Of a stretch of 36,124 nucleotides of DNA, positions 17,939-26,481 are shown piece by piece. The DNA lies in assembly GCA_963763495.1 (NCBI GenBank), contig CAVXOY010000002.1:1-36124 (forward strand), written 5' to 3'. This DNA comes from DAOUEO01 sp963763495 (GTDB taxonomy: Bacteria; Chloroflexota; Dehalococcoidia; DSTF01; JALHUB01). The notes beneath the pieces are model-generated. The model worked only from the letters and a program-made list of their open reading frames with translations. It made no database searches and was not told the origin of the DNA. Every line of letters starts with the position of its first letter. The first letter of the stretch is position 1. A program made the translations under genes and the position numbers.

Positions 17939-19196
17939 ATGGGCTCTGTACTCGACCTTGCGGAGAAGCTGTGGAACGGCGAGATCACCACCTACGAGCA
18001 GCACCCCTGGACTGCCGTCGGGGACATCGAGGAGATCGCCGAAAAGACGGTATTCTATCGCTCGTTCGCCAACGTCACCGCATTCGAGACGGATGACGGG
18101 CTGGTGATGGTGGACACCGGCGCATTCTTCAACCAGGCCCAGACCTTCCAGACGATCCGTGACTGGTCTAAGGCGCGCCTGGACTCGGCGGTCTTCACCC
18201 ACGGCCACATCGACCACGTGTTCGGGGTGCCGCCTTTCGCGGAAGAGGCAAAGGAGCGCGGCTGGCGATCACCCCGCGTCATCGGCCACAAGGACATGGC
18301 CGCCCGCTTCGACCGCTACATCCTTACGGCGGGCTACAACTCCATCATCAACCAGCGACAGTTCAGCGCGCGGGTCGAGTGGCCCACGTCCTACACCTAC
18401 CCGGACACGACCTACGACGAGGCGCTGGCCCTCTCAGTAGGAGGAACACGCTTTGAGCTGTACCACGCCCGCGGTGAGACCGACGACCACACCTGGGTAT
18501 GGATTCCAGAGCGAGAGGTGCTCTGTCCCGGCGATCTCATCATCTGGGCAGTGCCTAACGCCGGAAACCCGCAGAAGGTGCAGCGCTATTGCGCCGAATG
18601 GGCGGTCGCGTTGCGAAAGATGGCATCGTTGAATGCGAAAGTCCTCTCGCCCGGCCACGGCATCATTGTCGTCGGTGAAGAGCGCGTGCGGCAGATACTC
18701 CTGGACACCGCCGATTTCCTGCAGTCGCTGCACGACCAGACGGTGAAGCTCATGAACGAGGGGGCAACGCTGGATACGATACTGCACACGGTCCGCCCTC
18801 CGGAGCACCTCCAGGACCGCCCTTACCTCCAGCCGGTGTACGACGAGCCGCAATTCATCGTCCGGAACGTCTGGCGTCTCTACGGCGGCTGGTACGACGG
18901 CAATCCGGCCCACCTCAAGCCCGCCCTGGAGATGGAGCAGGCATCGGAGATCGCGAAGCTCGCTGGAGGTATCCCCGCCCTCGTCGACAGGGCGCGCGCT
19001 CTGCTGCAGGAGGGCAACCTGCGCTCTCGCCTGCCACGTCATTGAGTGGGCGCTGGCCGCCGCGCCCAAGGATCGAAAGGTGCACGAGCTGCGGGCGGAG
19101 ATCTACGGTCGCCGCGCCGACCAAGAGACGGCGACGATGACGATCGGGGTTTTCCGCGCCGCGGAGCGCGAGTCGAAAGCGATCACCGGGGAATAG
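17939..19196 (+). CDS. alkylsulfatase-like metallo-beta-lactamase protein (one frameshift)
   Basis: The ATG at 17939 follows AAGGAGG. The N-terminal MBL domain has THGHIDHVFGV (His88, His90, Asp92, His93), HARGETDDHTW, VLCPGDLIIW and SPGHG. The later part includes WRLYGGWYDGNPAHLKPAL, characteristic of the alkyl sulfatase dimerisation domain of SdsA/BDS1-type enzymes. A one-base shift near 19020-19028 joins QEGNLRS to ACHVIEWALAAAPKDRKVHE, which extends the protein to TAG at 19196. The joined length, about 419 residues, is shorter than SdsA1-type alkyl sulfatases, and the C-terminal SCP2-like domain of those enzymes is not evident. It probably hydrolyses a sulfate or other ester. It is divergent from the SDR gene. 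Confidence 0.83.
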
Positions 19197-19331
19197 GTGA
19201 GCTTCTCTGTTCCCGCGTGCATGACGCTCGCGGCAGTGTTGAAGCCGGGCGCCTGCCTTACTCCGTAACTCAGAGCAGCATGCCCAGCCTTCGTCGAGGA
19301 CGCCGCACTCCATTTCAAACGAGTTAGCCCC

Positions 19332-19337
19332 TATAAT
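19332..19337 (+). promoter_or_regulatory. possible -10 element upstream of the acyl-CoA synthetase gene
   Basis: A perfect TATAAT lies 120 bases before the GTG at 19458, in a 261-base intergenic stretch that holds no gene I can support. There is no good TTGACA-like hexamer at 16-18 bases upstream, so the call is weak. Confidence 0.3.
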
Positions 19338-19457
19338 GAACCCAATGCTCCCGCTCGACTTGAGGGAACTCTCCGAACACCCGTGCCCGTCAGCAGGGGA
19401 AACGAGAGCAGGTACCACCGCCGCCGTGTCGAATACAGAACAGGGACAAGGTGACAA

Positions 19458-20915
19458 GTGACTCGCACTAACGCCACCACCCAACAACCCGCCGCCGGCG
19501 ACGACCTGGAGGCGCTCTTCCAGCCCCGAAGCATCGCCGTCGTCGGCGCCTCCGCCAACACGCGGAGCCAGGGCTACGAGTACGTCGAGGGGCTCGTCAA
19601 GTTTGGCTTCCCCGGCCCTATATACCCCGTGAACCCCAAGCTGGACGAACTCCTGGGTCTGAAAGCCTACCCCCGGCTGGAGGCGATACCCGGCCCGGTG
19701 GACTTCGTCATCTCCGCCGTGCCCGCCACCGCCGTCTTCGACCTCGTCGAGGGAGCAAAGGCAAAAGGGGTGAAACTCATCCATTTCTTCACCGCCCGCT
19801 TCAGCGAGACGGGCCGACCCGATGGTGCGGAGGCAGAGCGCGAACTACGCGAGAAGACGAAAGCGGCGGGCATCCGAGTGATCGGCCCTAACTGCATGGG
19901 CCTTTACTACCCTAAGAGGCGGATCACGATCGACCCGATCTTCCTGGACGAGCCGGGCAGCGTCGGCTTCCTCACTCAAAGCGGTAGCCACGCCTTCCGC
20001 GTCCTTGGAAGGGGAAGGAACCGCGGCCTCCGCTTCAGCAAAGTGATCAGCTACGGGAATGCCATCGATCTGAATGAGGTCGATTTCCTGAACCACTTCG
20101 CCGACGACCCCGACACAGAGGTCATCGCCGCCTACATCGAGGGGATACGTGATGGCCAGCGCTTCTTCGAGGCGTTGCGCTACGCGGCAGCCCGCAAGCC
20201 GGTGCTCGTTCTAAAGGGCGGACGCACCTCTGCCGGCCACGCCGCTGCCTCCTCTCACACCGCTTCTCTGGCGAGCGAGCAGAACATCTGGAACGTCGCC
20301 GTCCGGCAGGCGGGAGCGCTCGAAGTGGGTAGCCTGAACGAGCTCACAGACATGCTGGTAGCATACGAATGCGCCGGACCGGCCCGTGGTCCGCGGGTCG
20401 CCGTCCTGGGCGGCGCCGGCGGCGGCACGGTCGAAGCCGCCGATCTCTGTGCCGAGGCCGGCCTGGAGATGCCCCCTATCCCCCAGGCGATTCGAGAATC
20501 CTTGCGCGAAAGGCTACCCTACGCCTGGGACTGGATCGGCAACCCCCTCGACGTATCGATCATGATGGGGGAGTCCAACGAAATGGAGATCTTGGAGATG
20601 ATGGCGGCTCACCCCGTCTACGACGGTATTATGCTCAACTTCCATGTCGAGCGGGCCCTTCATCGCCTGGGAGTCGACAGACTCCCCCCGGAAGCCATCG
20701 ACCGGATGAAGAGGCTGGGGACAGCCAACGGCAAGGCACTGATGATGATAGTAGAAGAGCCTGAGTCGCGCGACGAATCACGCCTGAGGGGAGTCCTCGC
20801 AGCGCGCGACCAGATGGCGGCAGCGGGGATAGCTGTCTACCCCAATATCGAGCGGGCCACCCAAATCATGGGCCGCTACATTCGCTACGAAGCCCAACGG
20901 CGGGCGCGAGGATAG
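19458..20915 (+). CDS. NDP-forming acyl-CoA synthetase, alpha-subunit-type protein
   Basis: 485 residues. A CoA-binding Rossmann domain opens the protein (FQPRSIAVVGASANTRSQGY, then GPIYPVNPK). Two succinyl-CoA-ligase-like domains follow, with RVIGPNCMGLY, FLTQSGSHAF and the phospho-histidine motif SSHTASLA (His267). ADP-forming acyl-CoA synthetases make ATP from acyl-CoA, or the reverse. They also need a beta part with an ATP-grasp domain, which is neither fused here nor next door. The protein therefore needs a partner encoded elsewhere or acts differently. The GTG start has AAGGTGA upstream. The gene precedes the GH5 gene by 49 bases on the same strand. Confidence 0.88.
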   Translation: MTRTNATTQQPAAGDDLEALFQPRSIAVVGASANTRSQGYEYVEGLVKFGFPGPIYPVNPKLDELLGLKAYPRLEAIPGPVDFVISAVPATAVFDLVEGAKAKGVKLIHFFTARFSETGRPDGAEAERELREKTKAAGIRVIGPNCMGLYYPKRRITIDPIFLDEPGSVGFLTQSGSHAFRVLGRGRNRGLRFSKVISYGNAIDLNEVDFLNHFADDPDTEVIAAYIEGIRDGQRFFEALRYAAARKPVLVLKGGRTSAGHAAASSHTASLASEQNIWNVAVRQAGALEVGSLNELTDMLVAYECAGPARGPRVAVLGGAGGGTVEAADLCAEAGLEMPPIPQAIRESLRERLPYAWDWIGNPLDVSIMMGESNEMEILEMMAAHPVYDGIMLNFHVERALHRLGVDRLPPEAIDRMKRLGTANGKALMMIVEEPESRDESRLRGVLAARDQMAAAGIAVYPNIERATQIMGRYIRYEAQRRARG

Positions 20916-20964
20916 GCGTATCCCGCGGCCGACGCCAGTAACCCAAACAGACAGGAGACAGGAA

Positions 20965-22788
20965 ATGAGCGCAGAGACATCCAGACACGGCTACACCTCC
21001 CGCGACGGCTGGTTCATCGACCCCCTGGGCCGGCGCACGATCCTCCGCGGCGTGAACCTCAGCGGGAGCACAAAGGTGCCCTACACGCCAAACGGCGCCA
21101 CCCATCTCCCAATCGACTTCCAGAACTGGGCAGACGTCAGCTTCATCGGGCGGCCCTTCCCCCTCGCGGAAGCCGACGAGCACCTCGGCCGCATCGCCCA
21201 CTGGGGATTCAACGTCCTGCGCCTCCTCGTCACCTGGGAGGCGATCGAGCACGCCGGCCCCGGCCGGTACGACGAGGCCTATCTCGACTACGTGCGCGAG
21301 GTGACGAAAAAGGCGGCCAAGCACGGACTGATGGTGTTCATCGACCCTCACCATGACGTCTGGAGTCGCTGGACCGGCGGCGACGGCGCCCCCTTCTGGT
21401 GCTTCGACTGGGCGGGGCTACGGCCGGAGAAGTTCGTCGAAGCGCAGGCAGTGGAACTGAACGCGCTTGACTGGCCCTCCAACTACAACCGCGTCCCTAT
21501 CGCAACGATGTGGACGCTGTTCTACGGCGGCGATACGTTCTGCCCCGAACTGGCCGGCGTCCAGGACCGTCTGCAGGATCACTACATCCGCGCCGTCTGC
21601 GCCCTCGCCGAACGCCTGGCTGACCTCGATAACGTCATCGGCTACGACAGCCTGAACGAGCCCAGTGGAGGATATATCGGGCGGGACGAAGACCTCAAGC
21701 AAGGAAGCGCGATATTCGGCGCGCGAGCCGCGCGGCCATTCTCACCTCTCGAATACTTGGCAGCCGCTGACGGGCACACAGTGCGCCACGAAGACGGTGC
21801 GGTGATCAACTCAGCCGGAGCGAGCATCTGGAAGAACGGCTGCCCCTGGCGGCGGGCCGGCGTCTGGGACATCGACAAGGAAGGCGAGCCAATCCTCGCT
21901 TCACCCTCCTACTTCCGCGAGGTCAAGGGAGAGCCGGTGACAGCCTGGGGCTCCATGGTGCCGTTCATCCTGCGGCTGCGCGAGGCGCTACGCCGGGTCC
22001 ACCCTGATTGCTTCCTCTTCATCGAGGGGTCGCCTCGGGACATCTACACGACCTGGAACGACCCCGATCCACTCATCTGTAACGCCCGCCACTGGTATGA
22101 CCTCATCACGCTGGCGACCCGCAAATTCAACCCGGAATCGCAGCCGTCTTTCTCCAACAAGACGCTCTCCGGCGTCCAGGAGATCGCCGAGGAGTTCACC
22201 AAGCAGTTGGGAGGGCTCCAGGCCATCTCCCGCGAGCAGATGGGGAACCCGCCCATGCTGCTCGGCGAGTTCGGCATCCTCTATGATATGAATGATCGCG
22301 CTGCCTACAAGACCGGCGACTACAGTGTCCCGGAGATAGCGCTCGACGCCAACTACCGCGCCCTGGAAGCGCTGCTCCTCAACTCGACGCAGTGGAACTA
22401 CACCGCCGACCACTCGCACGCCCACGGCGACCAGTGGAACTACGAAGACCTGTCGATCTTCAGTCGCGATGACCAGAAAGACCCCGCCGATCCCGATTCC
22501 GGCGGGCGAGCCGTGCGCGCCTTCTGCCGGCCCTACGTCCGCCACGCGGCGGGACGCCCCACAAGGATGGCGTTCGACCCGAACACGGGCGTCTTCGAGC
22601 TTGAGATCGAGAGCGACGCGAAGGTGACGGCGCCGACGCTGGTCTACGTGCCGCGGCTTCACTACCCGAGGGGAGCCGACATCAGCGCATCCAGCGGGAC
22701 GGCCAGCCACGACCCGGCGACCCAGATCCTGACCTGGAGCGGCCATAATACAGAGGCAACAGCGAAGCTCCGTCTCACGCCACGCTAG
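20965..22788 (+). CDS. glycoside hydrolase family 5-like enzyme (endoglycoceramidase/steryl-glucosidase-like)
   Basis: 607 residues. A clan GH-A (beta/alpha)8 barrel begins at residue ~10 (GWFIDPLGRRTILRGVNLSG). The acid/base is Glu232 in YDSLNEPSGGY and the nucleophile Glu435 in LLGEFGI. Other barrel features are GFNVLRLLVTWEAIEH and FIDPHHDVWSRW. A C-terminal beta-sandwich (about 515-607) contains FELEIESDAKVTAPTLVYVP. The long insertions and C-terminal domain resemble the endoglycoceramidase/steryl beta-glucosidase branch of GH5 rather than short cellulases. There is no signal peptide, so a cytoplasmic glycolipid or steryl/hopanoid glycoside substrate is plausible but inferred. The ATG is preceded by ACAGGAG. 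Confidence 0.87.
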   Translation: MSAETSRHGYTSRDGWFIDPLGRRTILRGVNLSGSTKVPYTPNGATHLPIDFQNWADVSFIGRPFPLAEADEHLGRIAHWGFNVLRLLVTWEAIEHAGPGRYDEAYLDYVREVTKKAAKHGLMVFIDPHHDVWSRWTGGDGAPFWCFDWAGLRPEKFVEAQAVELNALDWPSNYNRVPIATMWTLFYGGDTFCPELAGVQDRLQDHYIRAVCALAERLADLDNVIGYDSLNEPSGGYIGRDEDLKQGSAIFGARAARPFSPLEYLAAADGHTVRHEDGAVINSAGASIWKNGCPWRRAGVWDIDKEGEPILASPSYFREVKGEPVTAWGSMVPFILRLREALRRVHPDCFLFIEGSPRDIYTTWNDPDPLICNARHWYDLITLATRKFNPESQPSFSNKTLSGVQEIAEEFTKQLGGLQAISREQMGNPPMLLGEFGILYDMNDRAAYKTGDYSVPEIALDANYRALEALLLNSTQWNYTADHSHAHGDQWNYEDLSIFSRDDQKDPADPDSGGRAVRAFCRPYVRHAAGRPTRMAFDPNTGVFELEIESDAKVTAPTLVYVPRLHYPRGADISASSGTASHDPATQILTWSGHNTEATAKLRLTPR

Positions 22789-22960
22789 CGGCTCTCTTGA
22801 GCAGCAAGGCGCGGGTGATATCCAGGACCCCGCGGGCGCTTCACCGCCTACGACGTGCGCGACGCCCGACAGAAGGCGTTACGCTCGACGATTGCCGGTT
22901 GTGGGATCACAAGTAGCGCCCATCTGTATTCCCGGCTGCGATCTATCTGAGCGCCGCAGG

Positions 22961-22989
22961 TTCGACAATCTCTCTCTAGGGCTGTACCA
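22961..22989 (+). promoter_or_regulatory. weak candidate promoter for the M50 protease gene
   Basis: TTCGAC (22961-22966) and TACCAT (22984-22989) are 17 bases apart, 85 bases before the start. Each matches consensus at four of six positions. The 286-base intergenic region holds no gene I can support. Confidence 0.25.
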
Positions 22990-23074
22990 TTGATATGAGA
23001 GGCTCCTCCTCCCAATGGGCTGCCGTTAGGCTCCCAGGGCTGCGGGAACGGTCATACCGAGAGGAGAAAAGGAA

Positions 23075-24202
23075 ATGCCGGCATCTTTGAGGATCGGGAA
23101 GATCGGCGGCATCGAGGTCTTTATCCACTGGAGCTGGCTGCTCATCTTCGTCCTCTTGACCTGGCTGTTTGCCACCGGCATCCTTGACCGCTTCTACCCT
23201 GGGTGGTCGGCCGGACAGCGGTGGCTGGCGGGGGCAATCGTCAGCTTCGTCTTCTTTCTGTCCCTTCTCCTGCATGAACTGGCCCACTCCCTCCTCGCCC
23301 GCCGCCGGGGAATCGAGGTTCGCGAGATCACCCTGTTCTTCCTGGGCGGCGTCTCCAACCTCAAAGGAGAGCCGCGAACGGCGAAGGATGAGTTTGCCAT
23401 AGCCATCGTGGGGCCTCTTACCAGCCTCCTCTTGGGAGCGATCTTCGCCGCCGGCTGGGCAATCCTCCGTTACTGGAGCCCCGGCATCGCGGGCATCTCC
23501 GCCCAGCTTGCGGTCATAAACGCCACCCTAGCCGCCTTCAACATGCTGCCCGGCTTCCCGCTGGATGGGGGAAGGGTTTTTCGTGCCCTGGTGTGGCGGC
23601 GCAACAACAACCTCCTCGCCGCCACCCGCAGCGCCTCCCGTCTCGGCGAGATATCCGCCTACGGGCTGATGGGCATAGGCGTAGTCATGCTGTTCTTTGG
23701 CCTGCTCATCGACGGCATCTGGTTCTTCATCATCGGGATGTTTCTGCGCGGCGCCTCGGTGTCCAGCTACCAGCAAATGCTCGTCCAGGTCACCCTCAGC
23801 GGGGTCACTGCCGCGGAGGCGGCCAGCAAGGACTGCCAGCCTGTCGCACCCGACATCTCTCTGCAGCAACTGGTGGACAACTACGTCCTCGCCCACAGCG
23901 CCCGTTGCTTCCCCGTCCAGACGGGCGGCGAGGAACTCATCGGCCTGATCACACTCGACGACGTCCGCAAGATCCCCCGCGACCAGTGGCCCTCGACCTC
24001 CGTCTTCAAGACGATGACCCCCTCTGCGCGGCTCCACACTGTGCCGCCGCATGAGGACCTCCAGCACGTCATGCAGATCATGGGAGAGGCCGATGTGAAC
24101 CAGGTGCCGGTTGTCGAGGGACGGCAACTCGTCGGCATGGTCTCCCGCGCCGACATTCTCCGCCTGATACAGATACGGCGCGAGCTGGCCGACCATGGCT
24201 AG
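23075..24202 (+). CDS. site-2 protease family M50 metalloprotease with CBS domains
   Basis: 375 residues. Several membrane helices surround the zinc motif LLHELAHS (His67, Glu68, His71). The second site, NMLPGFPLDGGRVFR, supplies the Asp ligand (Asp164). These are the two hallmarks of intramembrane M50 proteases, which cut membrane-bound regulators such as anti-sigma factors. The C-terminus (about 245-370) holds a pair of CBS motifs (TGGEELIGLITLDDVRKI and VVEGRQLVGMVSRADILR) that commonly bind adenosine nucleotides and could gate activity. The ATG follows GAGGAGAAAAGG. No sigma/anti-sigma pair is next to it, so its substrate is unknown. Confidence 0.93.
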   Translation: MPASLRIGKIGGIEVFIHWSWLLIFVLLTWLFATGILDRFYPGWSAGQRWLAGAIVSFVFFLSLLLHELAHSLLARRRGIEVREITLFFLGGVSNLKGEPRTAKDEFAIAIVGPLTSLLLGAIFAAGWAILRYWSPGIAGISAQLAVINATLAAFNMLPGFPLDGGRVFRALVWRRNNNLLAATRSASRLGEISAYGLMGIGVVMLFFGLLIDGIWFFIIGMFLRGASVSSYQQMLVQVTLSGVTAAEAASKDCQPVAPDISLQQLVDNYVLAHSARCFPVQTGGEELIGLITLDDVRKIPRDQWPSTSVFKTMTPSARLHTVPPHEDLQHVMQIMGEADVNQVPVVEGRQLVGMVSRADILRLIQIRRELADHG

Positions 24203-24241
24203 GGGAAGATACAAAAGCGGGGAATGCTAGCGCCCCCGGAG

Positions 24242-24922
24242 CTAACCCAGCGCCTGACGGATCTCCTTCACAAGCGCATCCACGTCAGGAGACATCTTCT
24301 CAATCCCCACGGACACGACGATAGGAGAGCCGGCTAGAACATCCTGCGCCGTCCATCTCTCCGCCTCCGCATCCCACCGGCCGAGGCGCCGGTCAGTGAC
24401 GACTATGCAGACAGCCCCAGCGCGTTCACTCTCACCCAGCAGCGCGCGATAGGCCGCCTGCACCTCCTCGCCGTCGTATAGCAGCCCGAAGGTCAGCGGC
24501 GGCTTAGCCACGCCCTCGTACTCCGGCTGCGTACGGGCATGTAGGCGCGCCTCCTCCTCGTCCGCCTCGCCGCGCAGAGGCAGGACACGGTAGTCTTGCT
24601 TCGAGGCGTCACGGATGCGGGCCCAGGCGAGGCGGTGACCCGCGGCGGAAACAGCCTGGCGCACCTCCGTCTGGGGACGGCCTGCCAGCACCGCCACCAA
24701 CTCGCCCTCGAAAGAGGCGACACGTCCCTCGGCCTCGCTGAGTCGCTCCGCCAAGACACCAACCTCGAACCCGCCCAGGTCGCCGTCGGCGAAGACGCGG
24801 ATGGCGGCCCCTTGGGCGGCAGACATCCCCTTTGCCGCCTCTTGCAGTTCCTTAGCCGGCACCCGCGGCAGATAGACAGGCCGGGTCGATGTGGGATTCG
24901 TCCGTTTCGGTTGTACTGCCAT
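24242..24922 (-). CDS. conserved-looking protein of unknown function
   Basis: 226 residues, not confidently recognised, soluble, no signal peptide. The N-terminus (RPVYLPRVPAKELQEAAKG) is followed by a helical Ala/Glu-rich middle. The C-terminal half has LLYDGEEVQAAYRALLGES, CIVVTDRRLGRWDAEAERW and VLAGSPIVVSVGIEKMSP. The last segments vaguely resemble proteins annotated as DUF6775 putative metallopeptidases, but no HExxH motif is visible and I do not assign that. It is the last gene of the minus-strand cluster: its ATG is only 4 bases after the PHP gene stop, so it is almost certainly co-transcribed. Confidence 0.72.
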   Translation of the reverse strand: MAVQPKRTNPTSTRPVYLPRVPAKELQEAAKGMSAAQGAAIRVFADGDLGGFEVGVLAERLSEAEGRVASFEGELVAVLAGRPQTEVRQAVSAAGHRLAWARIRDASKQDYRVLPLRGEADEEEARLHARTQPEYEGVAKPPLTFGLLYDGEEVQAAYRALLGESERAGAVCIVVTDRRLGRWDAEAERWTAQDVLAGSPIVVSVGIEKMSPDVDALVKEIRQALG

Positions 24923-24926
24923 CGTC

Positions 24927-25643
24927 TCACTCCTCAGAGGGAACGGCGTTCACGTTCCGGCCGCCCGCGGCCAACTCCCGCCCTCGTTCGTCAAAGAGCC
25001 CCTCTGACGACCAATCTCCACCGTGGCAGCGGCCCTTCTTGATTGCCGTCACCAACTCCTGCTCGTCCTTTATCTCGTCATCGAAAACAGTGAAGCACCT
25101 CGCCACCTCCATGAGGCGATGGGTATCGCTGCCGCCGGTAGTGGGCAGGGCCAGGCGGCGGGCCAGTTCAGCCGCCATCTCGCGCTGTTGCGGCCCCATC
25201 CGGCCGTTGTAGACCTCGATCGCGTCCATGAGCCGCCAGCCGTGACGTTCTATCAGCCGTTCCCATCCCTCCTCGCTGTCCTTTTCCAGCAAGACCGCCG
25301 CGAACAGGTCCTGAAAGGGGTGTGCCAGAACCATCACGCCTCCCGCCTGTTCGACGGCGGTGCGCAGTTGCTCAACCGTGGGAAGCCGCGACCAGCGCTG
25401 CGGTCCGAGGAGACCAAACACGAGCACGTGTCCCCCTTCCGTGTCCACCTCCACACCACCCAGGAAAGGGAACCGGTGTCGCCGCCGCAACATCTCGACC
25501 TTCTCCGGGTCCCAGAGCTGGTCGTGATCGGTGACCGCGATTCCGTCGAGTCCCCAGCGGCGAGCCTGTTCGATGAGGTCGGAAGGATCGATATGGCTGT
25601 CTCCCGATCCCCAGCCGGTGTGATTGTGGAGGTCGATGAGCAT
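24927..25643 (-). CDS. PHP-domain metal-dependent phosphoesterase
   Basis: About 238 residues. The start at 25643 gives MLIDLHNHTGWGSGDS, the PHP motif I (HxH). Further metal-binding motifs are AVTDHDQLW, GVEVDTEGGHVLVFG, MVLAHPFQD and GGSDTHR. PHP proteins hydrolyse phosphoesters; this short stand-alone type includes 3',5'-nucleoside bisphosphate phosphatases and related enzymes. The ORF extends further upstream, but that extension overlaps the preceding gene and has no domain. The gap to the preceding gene is 11 bases and to the next 4 bases, so it belongs to the iron-sulfur operon. Confidence 0.88.
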   Translation of the reverse strand: MLIDLHNHTGWGSGDSHIDPSDLIEQARRWGLDGIAVTDHDQLWDPEKVEMLRRRHRFPFLGGVEVDTEGGHVLVFGLLGPQRWSRLPTVEQLRTAVEQAGGVMVLAHPFQDLFAAVLLEKDSEEGWERLIERHGWRLMDAIEVYNGRMGPQQREMAAELARRLALPTTGGSDTHRLMEVARCFTVFDDEIKDEQELVTAIKKGRCHGGDWSSEGLFDERGRELAAGGRNVNAVPSEE

Positions 25644-25654
25644 ACGCGTCGCGA

Positions 25655-26200
25655 CTAGGCCGGCCTGATGGCGAACTGACAGTGCTCGTCGGCAGGCATC
25701 GTCGCGTCCATGCCGACGCTGACGTTGAACCCAAAGCGCTCGAAGGCCAGCCGGCAGGCTCCCAGGCAGGCCTCCCGACAAGGCAGGCCGCGGGCGAACT
25801 CATCCCCCATCTCTTCCTTGATCACCTTGTAGAAGCTGCAGAAGGGCATCTTGAAGACAAGCCCTCCGGCGCCGTTCTCGACGATAGGAACCGTATAGAT
25901 GGGCTGAGTGCTGAGATAAGCGATCTCCACAAAGCGCTCCGGAATGAAGGGAAAGGCAAGCGTCCCCGTCTTCTCCACCGCTGCCTTCAGCACCTCATAG
26001 GTACGGTCGTTGTATTGCTCTCCCAACTCCAAGGTGCGCTCCATCCAGCGCTTGCCGAAATCGCCGAAGAATGCCTCGGTGACGCCGGCGCTCCCCACCC
26101 TCTTGATCTCGTTTCGCAGCGCCTCCGGCCCGAACTCCTGCTCAAGCCGCTGCACCATCTCTTCGTTAAGGTCGAAGGAATACGTCTCGCTTGAGGTCAT
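25655..26200 (-). CDS. ATC-hydrolase-like protein, cysteine-rich C-terminus
   Basis: 181 residues. The overall pattern resembles the L-2-amino-thiazoline-4-carboxylic acid hydrolase-like family, whose members are often genomic neighbours of redox proteins. This is a fold-level impression, not a claim of that reaction. The notable part is the C-terminus: PFCSFYK, then LPCREACLGACRLAFERFGF, then DEHCQFAIRP. These Cys residues could bind metal or act catalytically. Its ATG overlaps the upstream ferredoxin stop (ATGA), so production is tightly coupled to that ferredoxin. Confidence 0.7.
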   Translation of the reverse strand: MTSSETYSFDLNEEMVQRLEQEFGPEALRNEIKRVGSAGVTEAFFGDFGKRWMERTLELGEQYNDRTYEVLKAAVEKTGTLAFPFIPERFVEIAYLSTQPIYTVPIVENGAGGLVFKMPFCSFYKVIKEEMGDEFARGLPCREACLGACRLAFERFGFNVSVGMDATMPADEHCQFAIRPA

Positions 26201-26466
26201 GACGACACCTCCGCAGGCATCGACACCGTGATCGCGTCAACGGGGCAGACGTCAACGCACTTCATGCAGGCAGTGCACTTGTCGCGGTACATCGGCAGGA
26301 CAGCGTAGTTGCCGGGCTCCTTCTTGTCGAGCTCCACGCCCTTCAGCATCTTCGTGGCGATTACGACGAAGACGGCCGGTGGGCAAACCCGCAGGCAGCG
26401 CTTGCAGTCAAAGGGGGTGGTGCAACGCTCACGGTTGATGCTGATAATCGGGTTCACAGGGATCAT
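26197..26466 (-). CDS. two-cluster 4Fe-4S ferredoxin-type protein
   Basis: 89 residues. The second cluster motif is canonical (CTACMKCVDVCP). The first is CTTPFDCKRCLRVCPP, with five residues instead of two between Cys1 and Cys2. This longer spacing is a variant that may alter the first cluster or its potential. A 25-residue insert separates the motifs. It likely transfers electrons for the neighbouring 4Fe-4S and ATC-hydrolase-like proteins. It sits 15 bases downstream of the large iron-sulfur protein gene and overlaps the next gene by 4 bases. Confidence 0.9.
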   Translation of the reverse strand: MIPVNPIISINRERCTTPFDCKRCLRVCPPAVFVVIATKMLKGVELDKKEPGNYAVLPMYRDKCTACMKCVDVCPVDAITVSMPAEVSS

Positions 26467-26481
26467 CTTTGCCCTCCTCGC

